Origin: Actinomycetota bacterium
GTDB lineage: Bacteria; Actinomycetota; Actinomycetes; Mycobacteriales; JACQDL01
Direction: 5' to 3'
Assembly (NCBI GenBank): GCA_016201065.1
Contig: JACQDL010000007.1
Span: forward strand, 1-57,464
DNA length: 57,464 nucleotides
How positions within the stretch are numbered: position 1 is the first letter of the stretch; each line of letters opens with the position of its first letter. Shown one piece after another: positions 33,402 through 42,485 of this stretch. Position numbers and translations under genes: made by a program. The notes beneath the pieces were generated by a model. It did no database searches, had not been told where the DNA came from, and saw only the letters and a list, made by a program, of their open reading frames with translations.

Positions 33402-33674
33402 TCAGAGACTTCCGCGGCAGGCACGCAGCACGGCCTCGGCGAGCCCGGTGCCGGCGGTGCCCACGGCCTGCCGGTAGCGGTCCAGGATCTGCCGCTCACG
33501 CCCCAGCTCGACCCGGACCCCACCGGCGGCCAGCCGGGCCGCCTGGATCCGCCGTGACAGCCGGGCCCGTTCGGTGACGAGCCGGGTGATGGCCAGGTCC
33601 AGCGCGTCGATCTGGTCGCGGAGCACGGGGATCGCCGCCGCGGTGTCGGTGGCGGTCTCCTCAAGGTTGATCAT
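33402..33674 (-). CDS. Monofunctional chorismate mutase (AroQ class)
   Basis: This is a 90-residue all-helical AroQ-type chorismate mutase that rearranges chorismate to prephenate in phenylalanine and tyrosine synthesis. The family pattern is visible: LRDQIDALDLAITRLVTERARLSRRIQ in the first helix and GRERQILDRYRQAV in the second, supplying the Arg and Glu active-site residues. The size and place next to the UvrD/PcrA helicase match Mycobacterium tuberculosis Rv0948c, which is activated by binding DAHP synthase. No signal peptide is present, so it is cytoplasmic. Confidence 0.88.
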   Translation of the reverse strand: MINLEETATDTAAAIPVLRDQIDALDLAITRLVTERARLSRRIQAARLAAGGVRVELGRERQILDRYRQAVGTAGTGLAEAVLRACRGSL

Positions 33675-33721
33675 GGTCGGTCCTCTCGGGGTCGACCCGC
33701 ATCCGGGCCCGAGACGACGAG

Positions 33722-33805
33722 CGCCCCGGGTCTGGAGACCCGGGGCGTCGGTTGGCTGCGATGATCAGGCAGTGGCGGCGACGGCTACCGGACTCCGGTA
33801 ACCGT
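33722..33805. other. Two strong hairpins between divergent chorismate mutase and pcrA
   Basis: CGCCCCGGGTCT (33722-33733) pairs perfectly with 33736-33747, and ACGG-TACCGG (33781-33790) pairs with CCGGTA-CCGT (33795-33805). Both lie between two genes that point away from each other, where no terminator is expected. They could fold in the pcrA or the chorismate mutase leader, or end a short unannotated transcript. No known RNA family is recognised. Confidence 0.5.
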
Positions 33806-33926
33806 AGAAAAATCGACCCGCCCGCTGCCGCACGGCGCTAGCGTGCCACACGGTCGGGCGGTTGTCACGGCGGGACCGGCCGGCTGATCGCCGGGCGTCG
33901 GTGCGCCGCAGTAGGGTGGCGCCGAC

Positions 33927-36200
33927 ATGAAGAGCGTGCCGGCCGTCGACCTCGACGCGATGCTGCAAGGGCTCAACCCGCAGCAGCGGGAGGCCGTGGA
34001 GTACAGCGGCGGGCCGCTGCTGATCGTGGCGGGCGCCGGTTCGGGCAAGACGAGGGTGCTCACCCAGCGCATCGGCTACCTGCTGGCCCGCCGTGGCGTC
34101 CAGCCCGGCGAGATCCTCGCGATCACGTTCACAAACAAGGCCGCCGGGGAGATGCGGGAGCGGGTGGCTGGTCTCGTCGGCCGGCGGGCGGCGATGATGT
34201 GGGTGTCCACCTTCCATTCCATGTGCGTGCGGATACTGCGCGCCCAGGCGTCCCAGCTGGGGCTGTCGAGCAGCTTCTCCATCTATGACGCGGCCGACAG
34301 CCGGCGGCTGATGAGCATGGTCTGCCGGGATCTCGACCTCGACGTCAGGCGGTACCCGGCCCGCGCGCTCGCCGCCCAGGTGAGCAACCTGAAGAACGAG
34401 CTGGTCGACGAGGAGACCTGGGTGGCTCGGGCCGGGTCCGGGTTGGACAAGGTCGTCGCCGAGGCGTACACGCTGTACCAGCGGCGGTTGCGGCAGGCGA
34501 ACGCGCTGGACTTCGATGATCTGATCATGACGACCGTGCACCTGCTCCAGGCCTTCCCGGACGTCGCGGAGCACTACCGGCGGCGGTTCCGGCACGTGCT
34601 CGTGGACGAGTACCAGGACACCAACCACGCCCAGTACGTGCTGGTCCGCGAGCTGTCCCAGGGGCCGACCGGGCTTGCCACGGTGGACGGCGACGTGCTG
34701 CGTGCGGCCCCGGTCGGGCCGCCGGCCGAGCTGTGCGTGGTCGGCGATGCCGACCAGTCGATCTACGCGTTCCGGGGCGCGACGATCCGCAACATCCTGG
34801 AGTTCGAGCGGGACTTCCCCACCGCCCGGACACTCCTGCTGGAGCAGAACTACCGCTCCACCCAGACGATCCTCAGCGCCGCCAACGCGGTGATCGCGCG
34901 CAACCCGAACCGGCCGGCGAAGCGACTCTGGTCCGAGGCGGGTGCCGGCAGAAGGATCACCGGCTACGTCGCGGACAACGAGCACGACGAAGCCGCCTGG
35001 GTGGCCGGGGAGATCGACCGGTTGGCTGACACCGAGCAGGTCAGCCCCGGTGACGTGGCGGTGTTCTACCGGACCAACGCGCAGTCGCGGGTCTTCGAGG
35101 AGATCTTCATCCGGGTCGGGCTGCCCTACAAGGTCGTGGGTGGGGTCCGGTTCTACGAGCGGCGCGAGGTGCGTGACCTGCTCGCCTACCTTCGGGTGCT
35201 GGTCAACCCGACAGACGTGGTCAGCCTGCGGCGGATCCTCAACGTGCCCAGGCGCGGCATCGGGGAGCGGGCCGAGGCGTGCGTGGAGGCGCTCGCGTCC
35301 CGGGACCGGATCGGCTTCCCCGAGGCGCTGGAGCGGGTCGACGAGGCGCCCGGGATCAACACCCGCTCGGCCCGCGCGGTGCAGGACTTCCTCGCCCTGC
35401 TCTCCGAGTTCCGGGCCGTCGCCGCGGGTCCCGACGGCACGCCGGCGGCCGTGATCGAGGCGGTGCTGGATCGCACCGGATACCTCGCCGAGCTTGAGGA
35501 GAGCGAGGACGTGCAGGACGAGGGCCGGGCCGACAACCTGCGCGAGCTGGTTGCGGTGGCGCAGGAGTTCACCGAGCAGAACGGCGGGTCGCTGGCCGAC
35601 TTCCTCGAACAGGTGGCGCTGGTCTCCGACGCGGACTCCATCCCGACCGCCGACGGAGGGGTCGTCACAATGATGACCATCCACACCGCGAAGGGGTTGG
35701 AGTTCCCGGTGGTGTTCCTCTCCGGCGTGGAGGACGGGGTGTTCCCGCACCAGCGGGCCCTGGCTGACCCACGGGAGCTGGAGGAGGAGCGCCGGCTGGC
35801 CTACGTCGGGATCACCCGGGCCAGGCGCCGGCTGTTCCTGTCCCGCGCGGTCACCCGCAGTGCCTGGGGGCAGCCGTCCTACAACCCGCCGTCCCGGTTC
35901 CTGGACGAGATTCCGGCCGAGCTGATCGCCTGGGAGCGGGAGGAACCGGTCCGTCAGCCACCGGCCCAGGCCAGGGTGGCGGCGCGGGCGCTGGCCACCG
36001 GCACGGTGCGGGGTGGCGCGGGAAACCGCCCGATCCCCACGTTTGCCATCGGTGACCGCGCCAGCCACGACGTGTTCGGTCTCGGTCGGGTGGTGGCCGT
36101 CCGGGGTGCGGGTGAGAAGGCTCAGGCCCAGATCGACTTCGGTGGCGAGAACGGCGTCAAGTGGCTGCTGCTCCGCTTCGCTCCGATCGAGAAGCTGTAG
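33927..36200 (+). CDS. pcrA: ATP-dependent DNA helicase PcrA/UvrD
   Basis: This is a 757-residue superfamily 1A 3'-5' helicase for repair and replication. Its motifs in order are the Q-motif LNPQQREAV, Walker A AGAGSGKTRVL (near residue 35), ITFTNKAAGEMRERV, motif II VDEYQDTNHAQ, motif III VGDADQSIYAFRGA, LLEQNYRSTQTI, MTIHTAKGLEFPVVFLSG and YVGITRARRRLFLSRA. The C-terminus has the basic Tudor-like segment GDRASHDVFGLGRVVAV that contacts RNA polymerase in PcrA. Length and gene neighbourhood match Mycobacterium uvrD1. Its stop overlaps the convergent GT87 gene by 44 bases. Confidence 0.95.
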   Translation: MKSVPAVDLDAMLQGLNPQQREAVEYSGGPLLIVAGAGSGKTRVLTQRIGYLLARRGVQPGEILAITFTNKAAGEMRERVAGLVGRRAAMMWVSTFHSMCVRILRAQASQLGLSSSFSIYDAADSRRLMSMVCRDLDLDVRRYPARALAAQVSNLKNELVDEETWVARAGSGLDKVVAEAYTLYQRRLRQANALDFDDLIMTTVHLLQAFPDVAEHYRRRFRHVLVDEYQDTNHAQYVLVRELSQGPTGLATVDGDVLRAAPVGPPAELCVVGDADQSIYAFRGATIRNILEFERDFPTARTLLLEQNYRSTQTILSAANAVIARNPNRPAKRLWSEAGAGRRITGYVADNEHDEAAWVAGEIDRLADTEQVSPGDVAVFYRTNAQSRVFEEIFIRVGLPYKVVGGVRFYERREVRDLLAYLRVLVNPTDVVSLRRILNVPRRGIGERAEACVEALASRDRIGFPEALERVDEAPGINTRSARAVQDFLALLSEFRAVAAGPDGTPAAVIEAVLDRTGYLAELEESEDVQDEGRADNLRELVAVAQEFTEQNGGSLADFLEQVALVSDADSIPTADGGVVTMMTIHTAKGLEFPVVFLSGVEDGVFPHQRALADPRELEEERRLAYVGITRARRRLFLSRAVTRSAWGQPSYNPPSRFLDEIPAELIAWEREEPVRQPPAQARVAARALATGTVRGGAGNRPIPTFAIGDRASHDVFGLGRVVAVRGAGEKAQAQIDFGGENGVKWLLLRFAPIEKL

Positions 36201-37515
36201 CCAGCGCCAGCCCCGCCACCACGAGCTGGGCCACCAGGAGCCACTGGTTGAGGAAGCTCTGCTTGTTGACGAGGTCCCAGCCACCGAGGATCACCCCCCA
36301 GCCGACCAGCAGCCCGGCACCGTCGCGCGGCAGTCGGGTCACCGCCAGCGCGTAGCCGAGCACCCCGGTCAGCAGCAGCAAGGGCGTGCCGACGCCGGTG
36401 GGCAGCCAGTGCCAGATCGACAGGGAGTCGTGCCGGGGCGCCAGGTCGAGGAAGAACGACACCGTGCAGGTGGTGAACCGCTGCGGGTCCCACAGGAACC
36501 ACGGCAGGCTCAGCGCCGCCCCACCCGCGGCTGCGGCCACGGCCCGCCGCCATCCGAACGACGGCCAGAAGGCCAGCAACGGCAGCAGCACCACCACGTG
36601 TTGCTTGGTGGCCAGTGCCACGGCGACGCAGGCGACCGCCCACCAGCCGCGACCCCGGTCGGCGAGCACGGCCGCGCCGACGAGCAGGCCCAGCAGCAGC
36701 GTCTCGTTCCACGCCTGCTGGACGTCGTGCAGGGAGCCGGCGAGCAGGCCGGTCAGCAGCGCCAGCGGCAGCGCCGTGCGTACCGTGGCCGATGAGACGC
36801 GGGTTCGCCAGACCAGCGCCGCCACGCCGGCGAGCAGCGCGGCGGCCTCGGCGTACCGGACATCGCCGAAGACGAGTCGGCTGGGAGCCGGTGCGAGGAA
36901 GGTCATCGGCAGGTAGTTGAAGCAGTCGTTGACCTGGCCCGGCGGCACCTGGTCATACACCATCGTGTACGGGTTCAGACCGTGCCAGACGCCCAGCGAG
37001 GCGCCCTGCAGGATCACCCAGACGTCGATGCGCGCCCGCGGGCTGCCCGCCACGACCAAGCCGTAGGCGAGTCCCAGGCCGCCGAGCAGGCCACCGCCGA
37101 GCGGCCACCGCCACCGTGGTCGGACCACGAGCAGGAGCCCGGCGAGCAGGGTCACCGCCGCGCCCAGCCACACGCCGCCCCACAGCAGACCGGTCACGTC
37201 AGCGTTCCGGTGCGGTGGCTCGACGATCTGCGCCGCGAGGGACAGCGCGAGGGCCACCGCGACCGACACCGGATGCGGCGTTCGCCACCCGGCGCCACGC
37301 AGCACCGCCCAGCCGAGCGCCACGACCGCCACGACCAGGATGAGCACGCCCGGACGGGCGTACACCCGGTAGTGGGTCATGGTGGCCGCGATCACAGCCA
37401 CCGCCAGCAGCGCGACATCGCCTGACCGGGCGTGGCCGACCTCCGCCGCCCGCGCTGCCTCCGCCGCCCGCGCCGCCTGCGTCGCCTGGTCCGCCTGGGT
37501 CGGGCCAGCGGTCAT
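36157..37515 (-). CDS. Polytopic glycosyltransferase-like membrane protein (GT87/DUF2029 type)
   Basis: This is a 452-residue protein with roughly ten transmembrane helices and a GT-C-like layout. It has acidic/aromatic loops in the first extracytoplasmic segments (GLNPYTMVYDQVPPGQVNDCFNYLPMTFL) and a conserved VALATKQHVVVLLPLLAF near the middle, a pattern I associate with polyprenyl-phosphate-mannose-dependent transferases. The N-terminus has a run of Ala/Glu/Arg. ATG 37515 overlaps the upstream gene's stop as ATGA, so the pair is coupled. A cell-wall or lipoglycan mannosyltransferase role is plausible but not shown. The last 44 bases overlap pcrA tail to tail. Confidence 0.78.
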   Translation of the reverse strand: MTAGPTQADQATQAARAAEAARAAEVGHARSGDVALLAVAVIAATMTHYRVYARPGVLILVVAVVALGWAVLRGAGWRTPHPVSVAVALALSLAAQIVEPPHRNADVTGLLWGGVWLGAAVTLLAGLLLVVRPRWRWPLGGGLLGGLGLAYGLVVAGSPRARIDVWVILQGASLGVWHGLNPYTMVYDQVPPGQVNDCFNYLPMTFLAPAPSRLVFGDVRYAEAAALLAGVAALVWRTRVSSATVRTALPLALLTGLLAGSLHDVQQAWNETLLLGLLVGAAVLADRGRGWWAVACVAVALATKQHVVVLLPLLAFWPSFGWRRAVAAAAGGAALSLPWFLWDPQRFTTCTVSFFLDLAPRHDSLSIWHWLPTGVGTPLLLLTGVLGYALAVTRLPRDGAGLLVGWGVILGGWDLVNKQSFLNQWLLVAQLVVAGLALATASRSERSGAAAT

Positions 37516-38816
37516 GACCGGCCGGCCACGGGTCGACCGGTGAGGGTCCAGAACCGGTGCAGCGCCAGCCAGGTCAGCGCCACCAGCGTGCCGTCCCGGA
37601 GGGTGGCCAGCGCCACGGCCAGCGGGTGGAGCTCGGCCAGCAGCGAGTACAGGTTCGGATAGACGATCTGGGTCAGCACCGCCACGAGCAGCAGCAGCCG
37701 GTGCAGCCGGGCGGTGCCGGCGTCGGTTGCCGTCACCCCGAGGGCGGCGGTCAGCGCGCCGAGCCAGATCAGGTACTGCGGGCTGAACGTCTTGTCGGTG
37801 ATGATCATCAGACCTACCGTGCCCACCGCGAGCAGCCCCGGCGCCGCGGGCGCCGAGCGGCCGGCACGGGCCGCGCGCAGCCACAGCACGGCGAGCCCGA
37901 CCACGGCCAGCGCGGTCAGCGCGGTGGAGACCACCAACATCGCCGACACGCCCGGTCCGATCACCTCGAAGGCGAAGAACCGGGTGTACTCGCTCCGCCA
38001 GGTGTCTGGGCGCACGGCGCCGGCGATCAGCAGCGGGAGGGCGGAGTAGGACTCCAGCTGCAGGCTCCGGTCCGACTGCCAGGTCAGCGGGGACGCCAGC
38101 CGGGTGCCACCGGCGATCGCCGCGACGGCCAGCAGGACCGCACCGGCCGTCACCCCGCCGCTGGCGAGCAGCCACCACCGGCTCCGGCGCCCGCCGCCGC
38201 GGTGCAGCCACAGCGCCGGCACGATGGCCGCGGGCCAGAGCTTGACGGCCGTGCCGAGCGCGACGAGCGCCCCGGCGAGGACCGGCCGGCGCAGCACGGC
38301 GACCAACGCGCCACCCGCGAGCACGGCGGGGACGAGGTCCAGCCGGCACAGTGTGATCGGGCCGAGCGCGGGCAGGAACCACAGCCATAGCCGCAGGCCG
38401 GGGGTGGGGCGGTGGCCAGCGGAGCGCCAGAGCGCGACGCTGAACGCCCCGTCGATCAACAGCATGAGCCCGACGAACGTCCAGACGTACGGCACCTCGC
38501 GGTCGCCAACGACCAGCCGCGGCAGCGCGAACACGCCGATCGACGGAACTGGGTACTCCCGCAGCGTCTCACCCAGCCCGGCCCGGCCGAACAGGCCGGC
38601 CATGCTGCGGTAGTAGTAGGAGACGTCGCCGAAGACGCGGAAGACCTCGGGGACGAGCAGCAACACCGTCAGTGCCCGGGTCGGCAACCAGCGGCGGACC
38701 AGCCACCACGCGGTGGGTGCACCCACCGTGCCGGCCGCGGCAGCGGCCGGTGCCCCCCCGGGCGGGGTGCGGGTCTCCGTTGGGTCGACGGCGAACTCGG
38801 TCCGGTCAGCGTTCAC
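37512..38816 (-). CDS. Glycosyltransferase family 87 membrane protein
   Basis: This is a 434-residue membrane protein with about ten helices and a GT-C-type topology. It includes VSYYYRSMAGLFGRAGLGETLREYP (an early loop with acidic and aromatic residues), the PALWLHRG and LGTAVKLWPAAIVPAL segments, and a conserved TDKTFSPQYLIWLGAL that is typical of DUF2029/GT87 polyprenol-phosphate-mannose transferases. It probably transfers mannose from a lipid carrier to an envelope glycan; the acceptor is unknown. It is translationally coupled (ATGA) to the related gene downstream, so the two may act together. Confidence 0.85.
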   Translation of the reverse strand: MNADRTEFAVDPTETRTPPGGAPAAAAAGTVGAPTAWWLVRRWLPTRALTVLLLVPEVFRVFGDVSYYYRSMAGLFGRAGLGETLREYPVPSIGVFALPRLVVGDREVPYVWTFVGLMLLIDGAFSVALWRSAGHRPTPGLRLWLWFLPALGPITLCRLDLVPAVLAGGALVAVLRRPVLAGALVALGTAVKLWPAAIVPALWLHRGGGRRSRWWLLASGGVTAGAVLLAVAAIAGGTRLASPLTWQSDRSLQLESYSALPLLIAGAVRPDTWRSEYTRFFAFEVIGPGVSAMLVVSTALTALAVVGLAVLWLRAARAGRSAPAAPGLLAVGTVGLMIITDKTFSPQYLIWLGALTAALGVTATDAGTARLHRLLLLVAVLTQIVYPNLYSLLAELHPLAVALATLRDGTLVALTWLALHRFWTLTGRPVAGRS

Positions 38817-38867
38817 GGGATCTCATCATGCCGGTCGGGCCGCTGGGCCCGGACGACACCCCACCGG

Positions 38868-39563
38868 TCAGATCGCGACCCCGCGTGCGGACAACCACGG
38901 GATCGGGTCGATCCGCTGCCCGTCGATGCCGCCGATGCGGACCTCGAAGTGCAGGTGCGGGCCGGTCGACTCGCCCTCGGAGCCGACCAGAGCGATGAGC
39001 TGCCCGGCCTGCACCCGTTCCCCGGTGTGGACCAGAAGCTTGTACTCGTGCCCGTAGACGCTCACGTCGCCGTTCGCGTGCTGGACCGCGATCCACTCGC
39101 CGAACCCCTGCGCGGTGCCGGCCTCGATGACGACCCCGTCGCCGGCGGCGTAGATCGGCGAGCCGTACGGCGCGGCGAGGTCGACGCCGTAGTGAAAGGT
39201 GCCCCAGCGGCTGCAGAAACACGAGCTCAGGACGCCGGTGCCGGGGCGCACCCAGCGCGGCCGCAGTTCCTCCCGCTTGGCGCGGGAGGCGGCGATGATC
39301 GTGGTGACCCGGTCCCGGGCGATCGCGGCACTGATCACGCCCTGGCCCCCGTCAGGGGCCTCGGCGGGCGCCGGGGAGACCCCGGTCAGCGCGGTCTCCG
39401 AGGCGCTGGCCGCCGTGGCGGTACCGGCAGTGGTGGAGACCCCAGAGCCGACGGCGGCGACCGCCGCACCGGCCATCGATGCCGCCAGCCATGCCGCCTT
39501 GGTGGACGGCGGCGCCATGGTTCGGTGTCGGCCGGGGGGATTGCGGTGTCGCGCCACGAACAT
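38868..39563 (-). CDS. M23-family (LytM/LysM-type) metallopeptidase
   Basis: This is a 231-residue exported endopeptidase. An N-terminal membrane segment (AAWLAASMAGAAVAAVGSGVS, about 23-43) is followed by a Cys pair (SSCFCSRWG) and the M23 domain, with zinc ligands in HYGVDLAAP, a middle HANG, and HLHFEV. It cleaves peptidoglycan cross-bridges or tails in the envelope. It is homologous by position to Rv0950c in the conserved pcrA-sucC neighbourhood. I looked for a c-di-AMP riboswitch in its leader and do not see one. It is divergent from the membrane protein gene at 39746. Confidence 0.9.
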   Translation of the reverse strand: MFVARHRNPPGRHRTMAPPSTKAAWLAASMAGAAVAAVGSGVSTTAGTATAASASETALTGVSPAPAEAPDGGQGVISAAIARDRVTTIIAASRAKREELRPRWVRPGTGVLSSCFCSRWGTFHYGVDLAAPYGSPIYAAGDGVVIEAGTAQGFGEWIAVQHANGDVSVYGHEYKLLVHTGERVQAGQLIALVGSEGESTGPHLHFEVRIGGIDGQRIDPIPWLSARGVAI

Positions 39564-39745
39564 GCCGCCCTTCGTGCGGAGGGGTCGGTCCTGGCGTTAC
39601 CCGATTGGGCAACCGTTGAGGGACGTTAACGAAGCCTGGCCCGTCCAGGCAAGAACTCAGGGCCCGAAATCCCGTTCGCGGCCGTGAGGTTGCTAGCGTT
39701 CTGGCTGTCCGGGTGACCGGGGGGACGCGGGAAGGGCAGACGACA

Positions 39746-40696
39746 GTGAGTTCGGCGAAGAAGGTGACCCGTGGCGCGGCCCGGTCCCCAGCCATCATCG
39801 TGGGCGCGATCTCCCCGCTGACCAGGGTGGCCGGGGCGATGGCGATCCTGGCTGGGCTGGCGTCGCTGGTGCAGCCGGCATTGACGTTCGTTCGGGTCGG
39901 CGGCCGCGTCCTGGGAAGCGCGCACCATGTCGTCGACTTTCTCGTGCCCGCGCCGCTCGCCGCGGCGCTCATCCTCGCCGGGGCGGCCAGCCTGGCCGGA
40001 CGGCTGCCCCGGTTCGGTCTGGCCGTGCTGATCGGGGCCGGCAGCCTGGCCGTGGGGCAGCTTGTCCGGGTGCTGTCCTGGCTGGACACCTCCCGGCGGA
40101 GCACCCTCGATCTGCCGTTCCCGGACACCCTCGCGATCAGCGCGCACTACTCCGCGGGTGCGGGCATGGTGCTGCTGGCTGTGATCGATGGGCTGCTCAC
40201 CGCGGTCCTGGTACTGGCGCTGTTCGGCTGGCAGCGCACCGTGATGGATGACGAGGGCTCCTTCGAGTCGCTCCGGCCGGCGTTCACTCTGCTCGGCTTC
40301 GTGGCCGCCCTCGTGGCGGCCGGTGGGCTGACGCTCCCGGTCGGTGTTGCCACCGCCACCAGCCTGGGTTGGGACCTGCCATCGCTGTTCGACCGGGTCG
40401 GCGCCGATCAGCTTGCGGGCTGGCTCGAGGTGACCGGGGTGTTCGTCGGCGGTCTCGCCGCGAGCACGGCAGCCCGGCCCAGGCTGGCGACCGTGGGCAT
40501 CTTGGCCGGGTTGGCGGCGAGCCTGACCACGCAGTCCCTCGCCACGGCCCTGCTGCTGGTCCGGTCGACCGCCTACACCGTCAACGTGGGTACCGGCCTG
40601 CTGACCGCCTCGGCGGTGTTCTTCGCCGCGCTCGCAGTGGCGGCGTGGCGGGTCACCGGGCCGGCATTCCCGGCCGGGCCCACCGGTGCGCGGTAA
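39746..40696 (+). CDS. Polytopic membrane protein, function unknown
   Basis: This is a 316-residue protein with about eight predicted transmembrane helices (ISPLTRVAGAMAILAGLASLVQPAL, then LAAALILAGAASLAGRL and others) and short loops. I do not recognise a conserved family motif. It has a basic cytoplasmic N-terminus and a C-terminal helix ending in GPTGAR. GTG 39746 is preceded by GGGAAGGGC, which decides the start; an upstream GTG at 39713 lacks spacing. It lies between the divergent M23 gene and the B12-binding gene, in the pcrA-sucC neighbourhood. A small-molecule transport or envelope role is possible, but nothing in sequence shows it. Confidence 0.75.
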   Translation: MSSAKKVTRGAARSPAIIVGAISPLTRVAGAMAILAGLASLVQPALTFVRVGGRVLGSAHHVVDFLVPAPLAAALILAGAASLAGRLPRFGLAVLIGAGSLAVGQLVRVLSWLDTSRRSTLDLPFPDTLAISAHYSAGAGMVLLAVIDGLLTAVLVLALFGWQRTVMDDEGSFESLRPAFTLLGFVAALVAAGGLTLPVGVATATSLGWDLPSLFDRVGADQLAGWLEVTGVFVGGLAASTAARPRLATVGILAGLAASLTTQSLATALLLVRSTAYTVNVGTGLLTASAVFFAALAVAAWRVTGPAFPAGPTGAR

Positions 40697-40729
40697 CCTC
40701 CGGGTATTCCAGCCCCGTCGGAGGTCGTC

Positions 40730-41134
40730 GTGACCGCACGCCTGCGCGTCGTTGTTGCCAAACCCGGCCTTGACGGCCATGACCGTGGCGCGAAGGTCGT
40801 GGCCCGCGCATTGCGGGACGCGGGTGTGGAGGTCATCTACACCGGCCTGCACCAGACGGCGGAACAGATCGTGGAGACCACGATCCAGGAGGACGCGGAC
40901 GCGGTCGGGCTGTCCGTGCTCTCGGGCGCGCACCTGACCCTGTTCAGCCGGGTGCTGGAGCTGCTGGCCGAGCGCGGCGCCGGTGACATCGTGGTCTTTG
41001 GCGGCGGCATCATCCCGGAGGAGGACATCACCGAGCTGCGCCGGATGGGTGTCGCCGAGATCTTCACGCCGGGTGCCACCACCCGATCCATCGTGGAGTG
41101 GGTGCGCTCCCACGTCGGGGTCGGGGTGGAGTAG
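40730..41134 (+). CDS. Cobalamin B12-binding domain protein (methylmalonyl-CoA mutase small domain type)
   Basis: This is a 134-residue stand-alone B12-binding domain with the signature [16 protein letters not shown], whose His17 replaces dimethylbenzimidazole as the cobalt ligand, followed by the [12 protein letters not shown] and [11 protein letters not shown] segments. It corresponds to the C-terminal domain of methylmalonyl-CoA mutase or its separate small subunit. No catalytic large subunit is encoded nearby, so it must pair with a mutase elsewhere (ethylmalonyl-, isobutyryl- or methylmalonyl-CoA type). Its closeness to sucCD, which consumes succinyl-CoA, fits propionate/methylmalonyl-CoA metabolism. 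GTG 40730 is the first start. Confidence 0.9.
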   Translation: MTARLRVVVAKPGLDGHDRGAKVVARALRDAGVEVIYTGLHQTAEQIVETTIQEDADAVGLSVLSGAHLTLFSRVLELLAERGAGDIVVFGGGIIPEEDITELRRMGVAEIFTPGATTRSIVEWVRSHVGVGVE

Positions 41135-41302
41135 AAAGCCCCGGCCGCCGGGCCCTGGGACCCGGCTCACGGTCGCGGGTCGCGTTCGTTCGGTGACCGA
41201 AGTCATGGATGCGGCCGGCGTGGCGGGCGTGGTCCGGGACTACCCTGCCGGCAGCAACTGTCGGCCGACCGGCAGCGACGAGGAACCTGGGACGGAAGCC
41301 AA

Positions 41303-42484
41303 GTGGACTTGTTCGAATACCAGGCGAGGAATCTCTTCGCCAAGCACGGGGTGCCCGTGCTACCGGGTGCGGTGGCCCGCACCGCCGACGAGGCGCGTGC
41401 CATCGCCACCCAGCTCGGCGGTCAGGTCGTGGTGAAGGCGCAGGTCAAGACGGGCGGCCGGGGCAAGGCCGGCGGGGTCCGGCTCGCCGCCGACCCGGCG
41501 GAGGCCGCCAGCCATGCCGCGGCCATCCTCGGCATGGACATCAAGGGGCACCGGGTGCACCAGGTGCTGGTCACCGCGGCCAGTGAGATCGCCGAGGAGT
41601 ACTACCTCTCCTTCCTGCTCGACCGGGCGAACCGCACGTTCATGGCGATGGCCTCCCGCGAGGGCGGGGTGGAGATCGAGCAGGTCGCGGTGGAGCGTCC
41701 GGAGGCACTGGCCCTCGTCCCGATCAACCCACTGACCGGGGTCGACCAGGACATCGCGCGCGAGGTGCTCAACCAGGGCGGGTTCCCGGCGGAGGTCATC
41801 GAGGCAGCCGTCGACGTGGTGACCGCGTTGTGGCGGGTCTTCGTCGCGGAGGACGCCACGCTGGTCGAGGTCAACCCGCTGGTGCGCACCCCGGATGGCA
41901 CGGTCCTCGCCCTGGACGGCAAGGTCACCCTGGACGACAACGCGGAGTTCCGGCAGCCCGGGCACGCGGAGCTGGTGGACAGCGACACCACCGACCCGCT
42001 GGAGCGGGCGGCGCGGGAGCGGGACCTGAACTACGTCAAGCTGGACGGCGAGATCGGGATCATCGGCAACGGTGCGGGGCTCGTGATGTCCACGCTGGAC
42101 GTCGTCGCCTACGCGGGCGAGGCGCATGGCGGCGTGCGACCAGCGAACTTCCTGGACATCGGGGGCGGGGCGTCGGCCGAGGTGATGGCGAACGGGTTGG
42201 AGATCATCCTGCTCGACCCGGCGGTACGCAGCGTCCTCGTCAACGTCTTCGGTGGGATCACCGCGTGTGACGAGGTGGCGCGGGGGATCGTGGCGGCGTT
42301 CGAGCTGCTCGCCTCCCGCGGTGAGCAGGTGACCCGGCCGCTGGTGGTCCGGCTCGACGGGAACAACGCCGAGCTCGGCCGGCAGATCCTCGCCGCGGCG
42401 GCCCTCCCGGGCGTCGAGCAGGTGGACACCATGGACGGTGCGGCCCGCCGGGTCGCCGAGCTCGCGGCACTGGCAGGGGTGTGA
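41303..42484 (+). CDS. sucC: Succinyl-CoA synthetase beta subunit (ADP-forming)
   Basis: This is a 393-residue beta subunit of the citric-acid-cycle enzyme that makes ATP or GTP from succinyl-CoA. It has the N-terminal [22 protein letters not shown], an ATP-grasp domain with [20 protein letters not shown], a metal-binding [12 protein letters not shown], and the C-terminal CoA-ligase part [14 protein letters not shown] with [11 protein letters not shown]. It works as a heterodimer or tetramer with SucD, whose gene begins 2 bases after its stop. The order sucC-sucD matches the conserved actinobacterial neighbourhood. GTG 41303 is the conserved start. Confidence 0.97.
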   Translation: MDLFEYQARNLFAKHGVPVLPGAVARTADEARAIATQLGGQVVVKAQVKTGGRGKAGGVRLAADPAEAASHAAAILGMDIKGHRVHQVLVTAASEIAEEYYLSFLLDRANRTFMAMASREGGVEIEQVAVERPEALALVPINPLTGVDQDIAREVLNQGGFPAEVIEAAVDVVTALWRVFVAEDATLVEVNPLVRTPDGTVLALDGKVTLDDNAEFRQPGHAELVDSDTTDPLERAARERDLNYVKLDGEIGIIGNGAGLVMSTLDVVAYAGEAHGGVRPANFLDIGGGASAEVMANGLEIILLDPAVRSVLVNVFGGITACDEVARGIVAAFELLASRGEQVTRPLVVRLDGNNAELGRQILAAAALPGVEQVDTMDGAARRVAELAALAGV

Positions 42485-42485
42485 G

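Noticed and set aside
33765-36284. 839-codon minus-strand frame opposite pcrA
   Set aside because: The helicase motifs are all on the plus strand; the antisense product is Arg/Gly/Val/Leu low complexity.
39564-39745. c-di-AMP (ydaO-type) riboswitch before the M23 peptidase gene
   Set aside because: Such riboswitches often precede actinobacterial wall hydrolases, but I could not find the conserved core segments or pairing in the leader.
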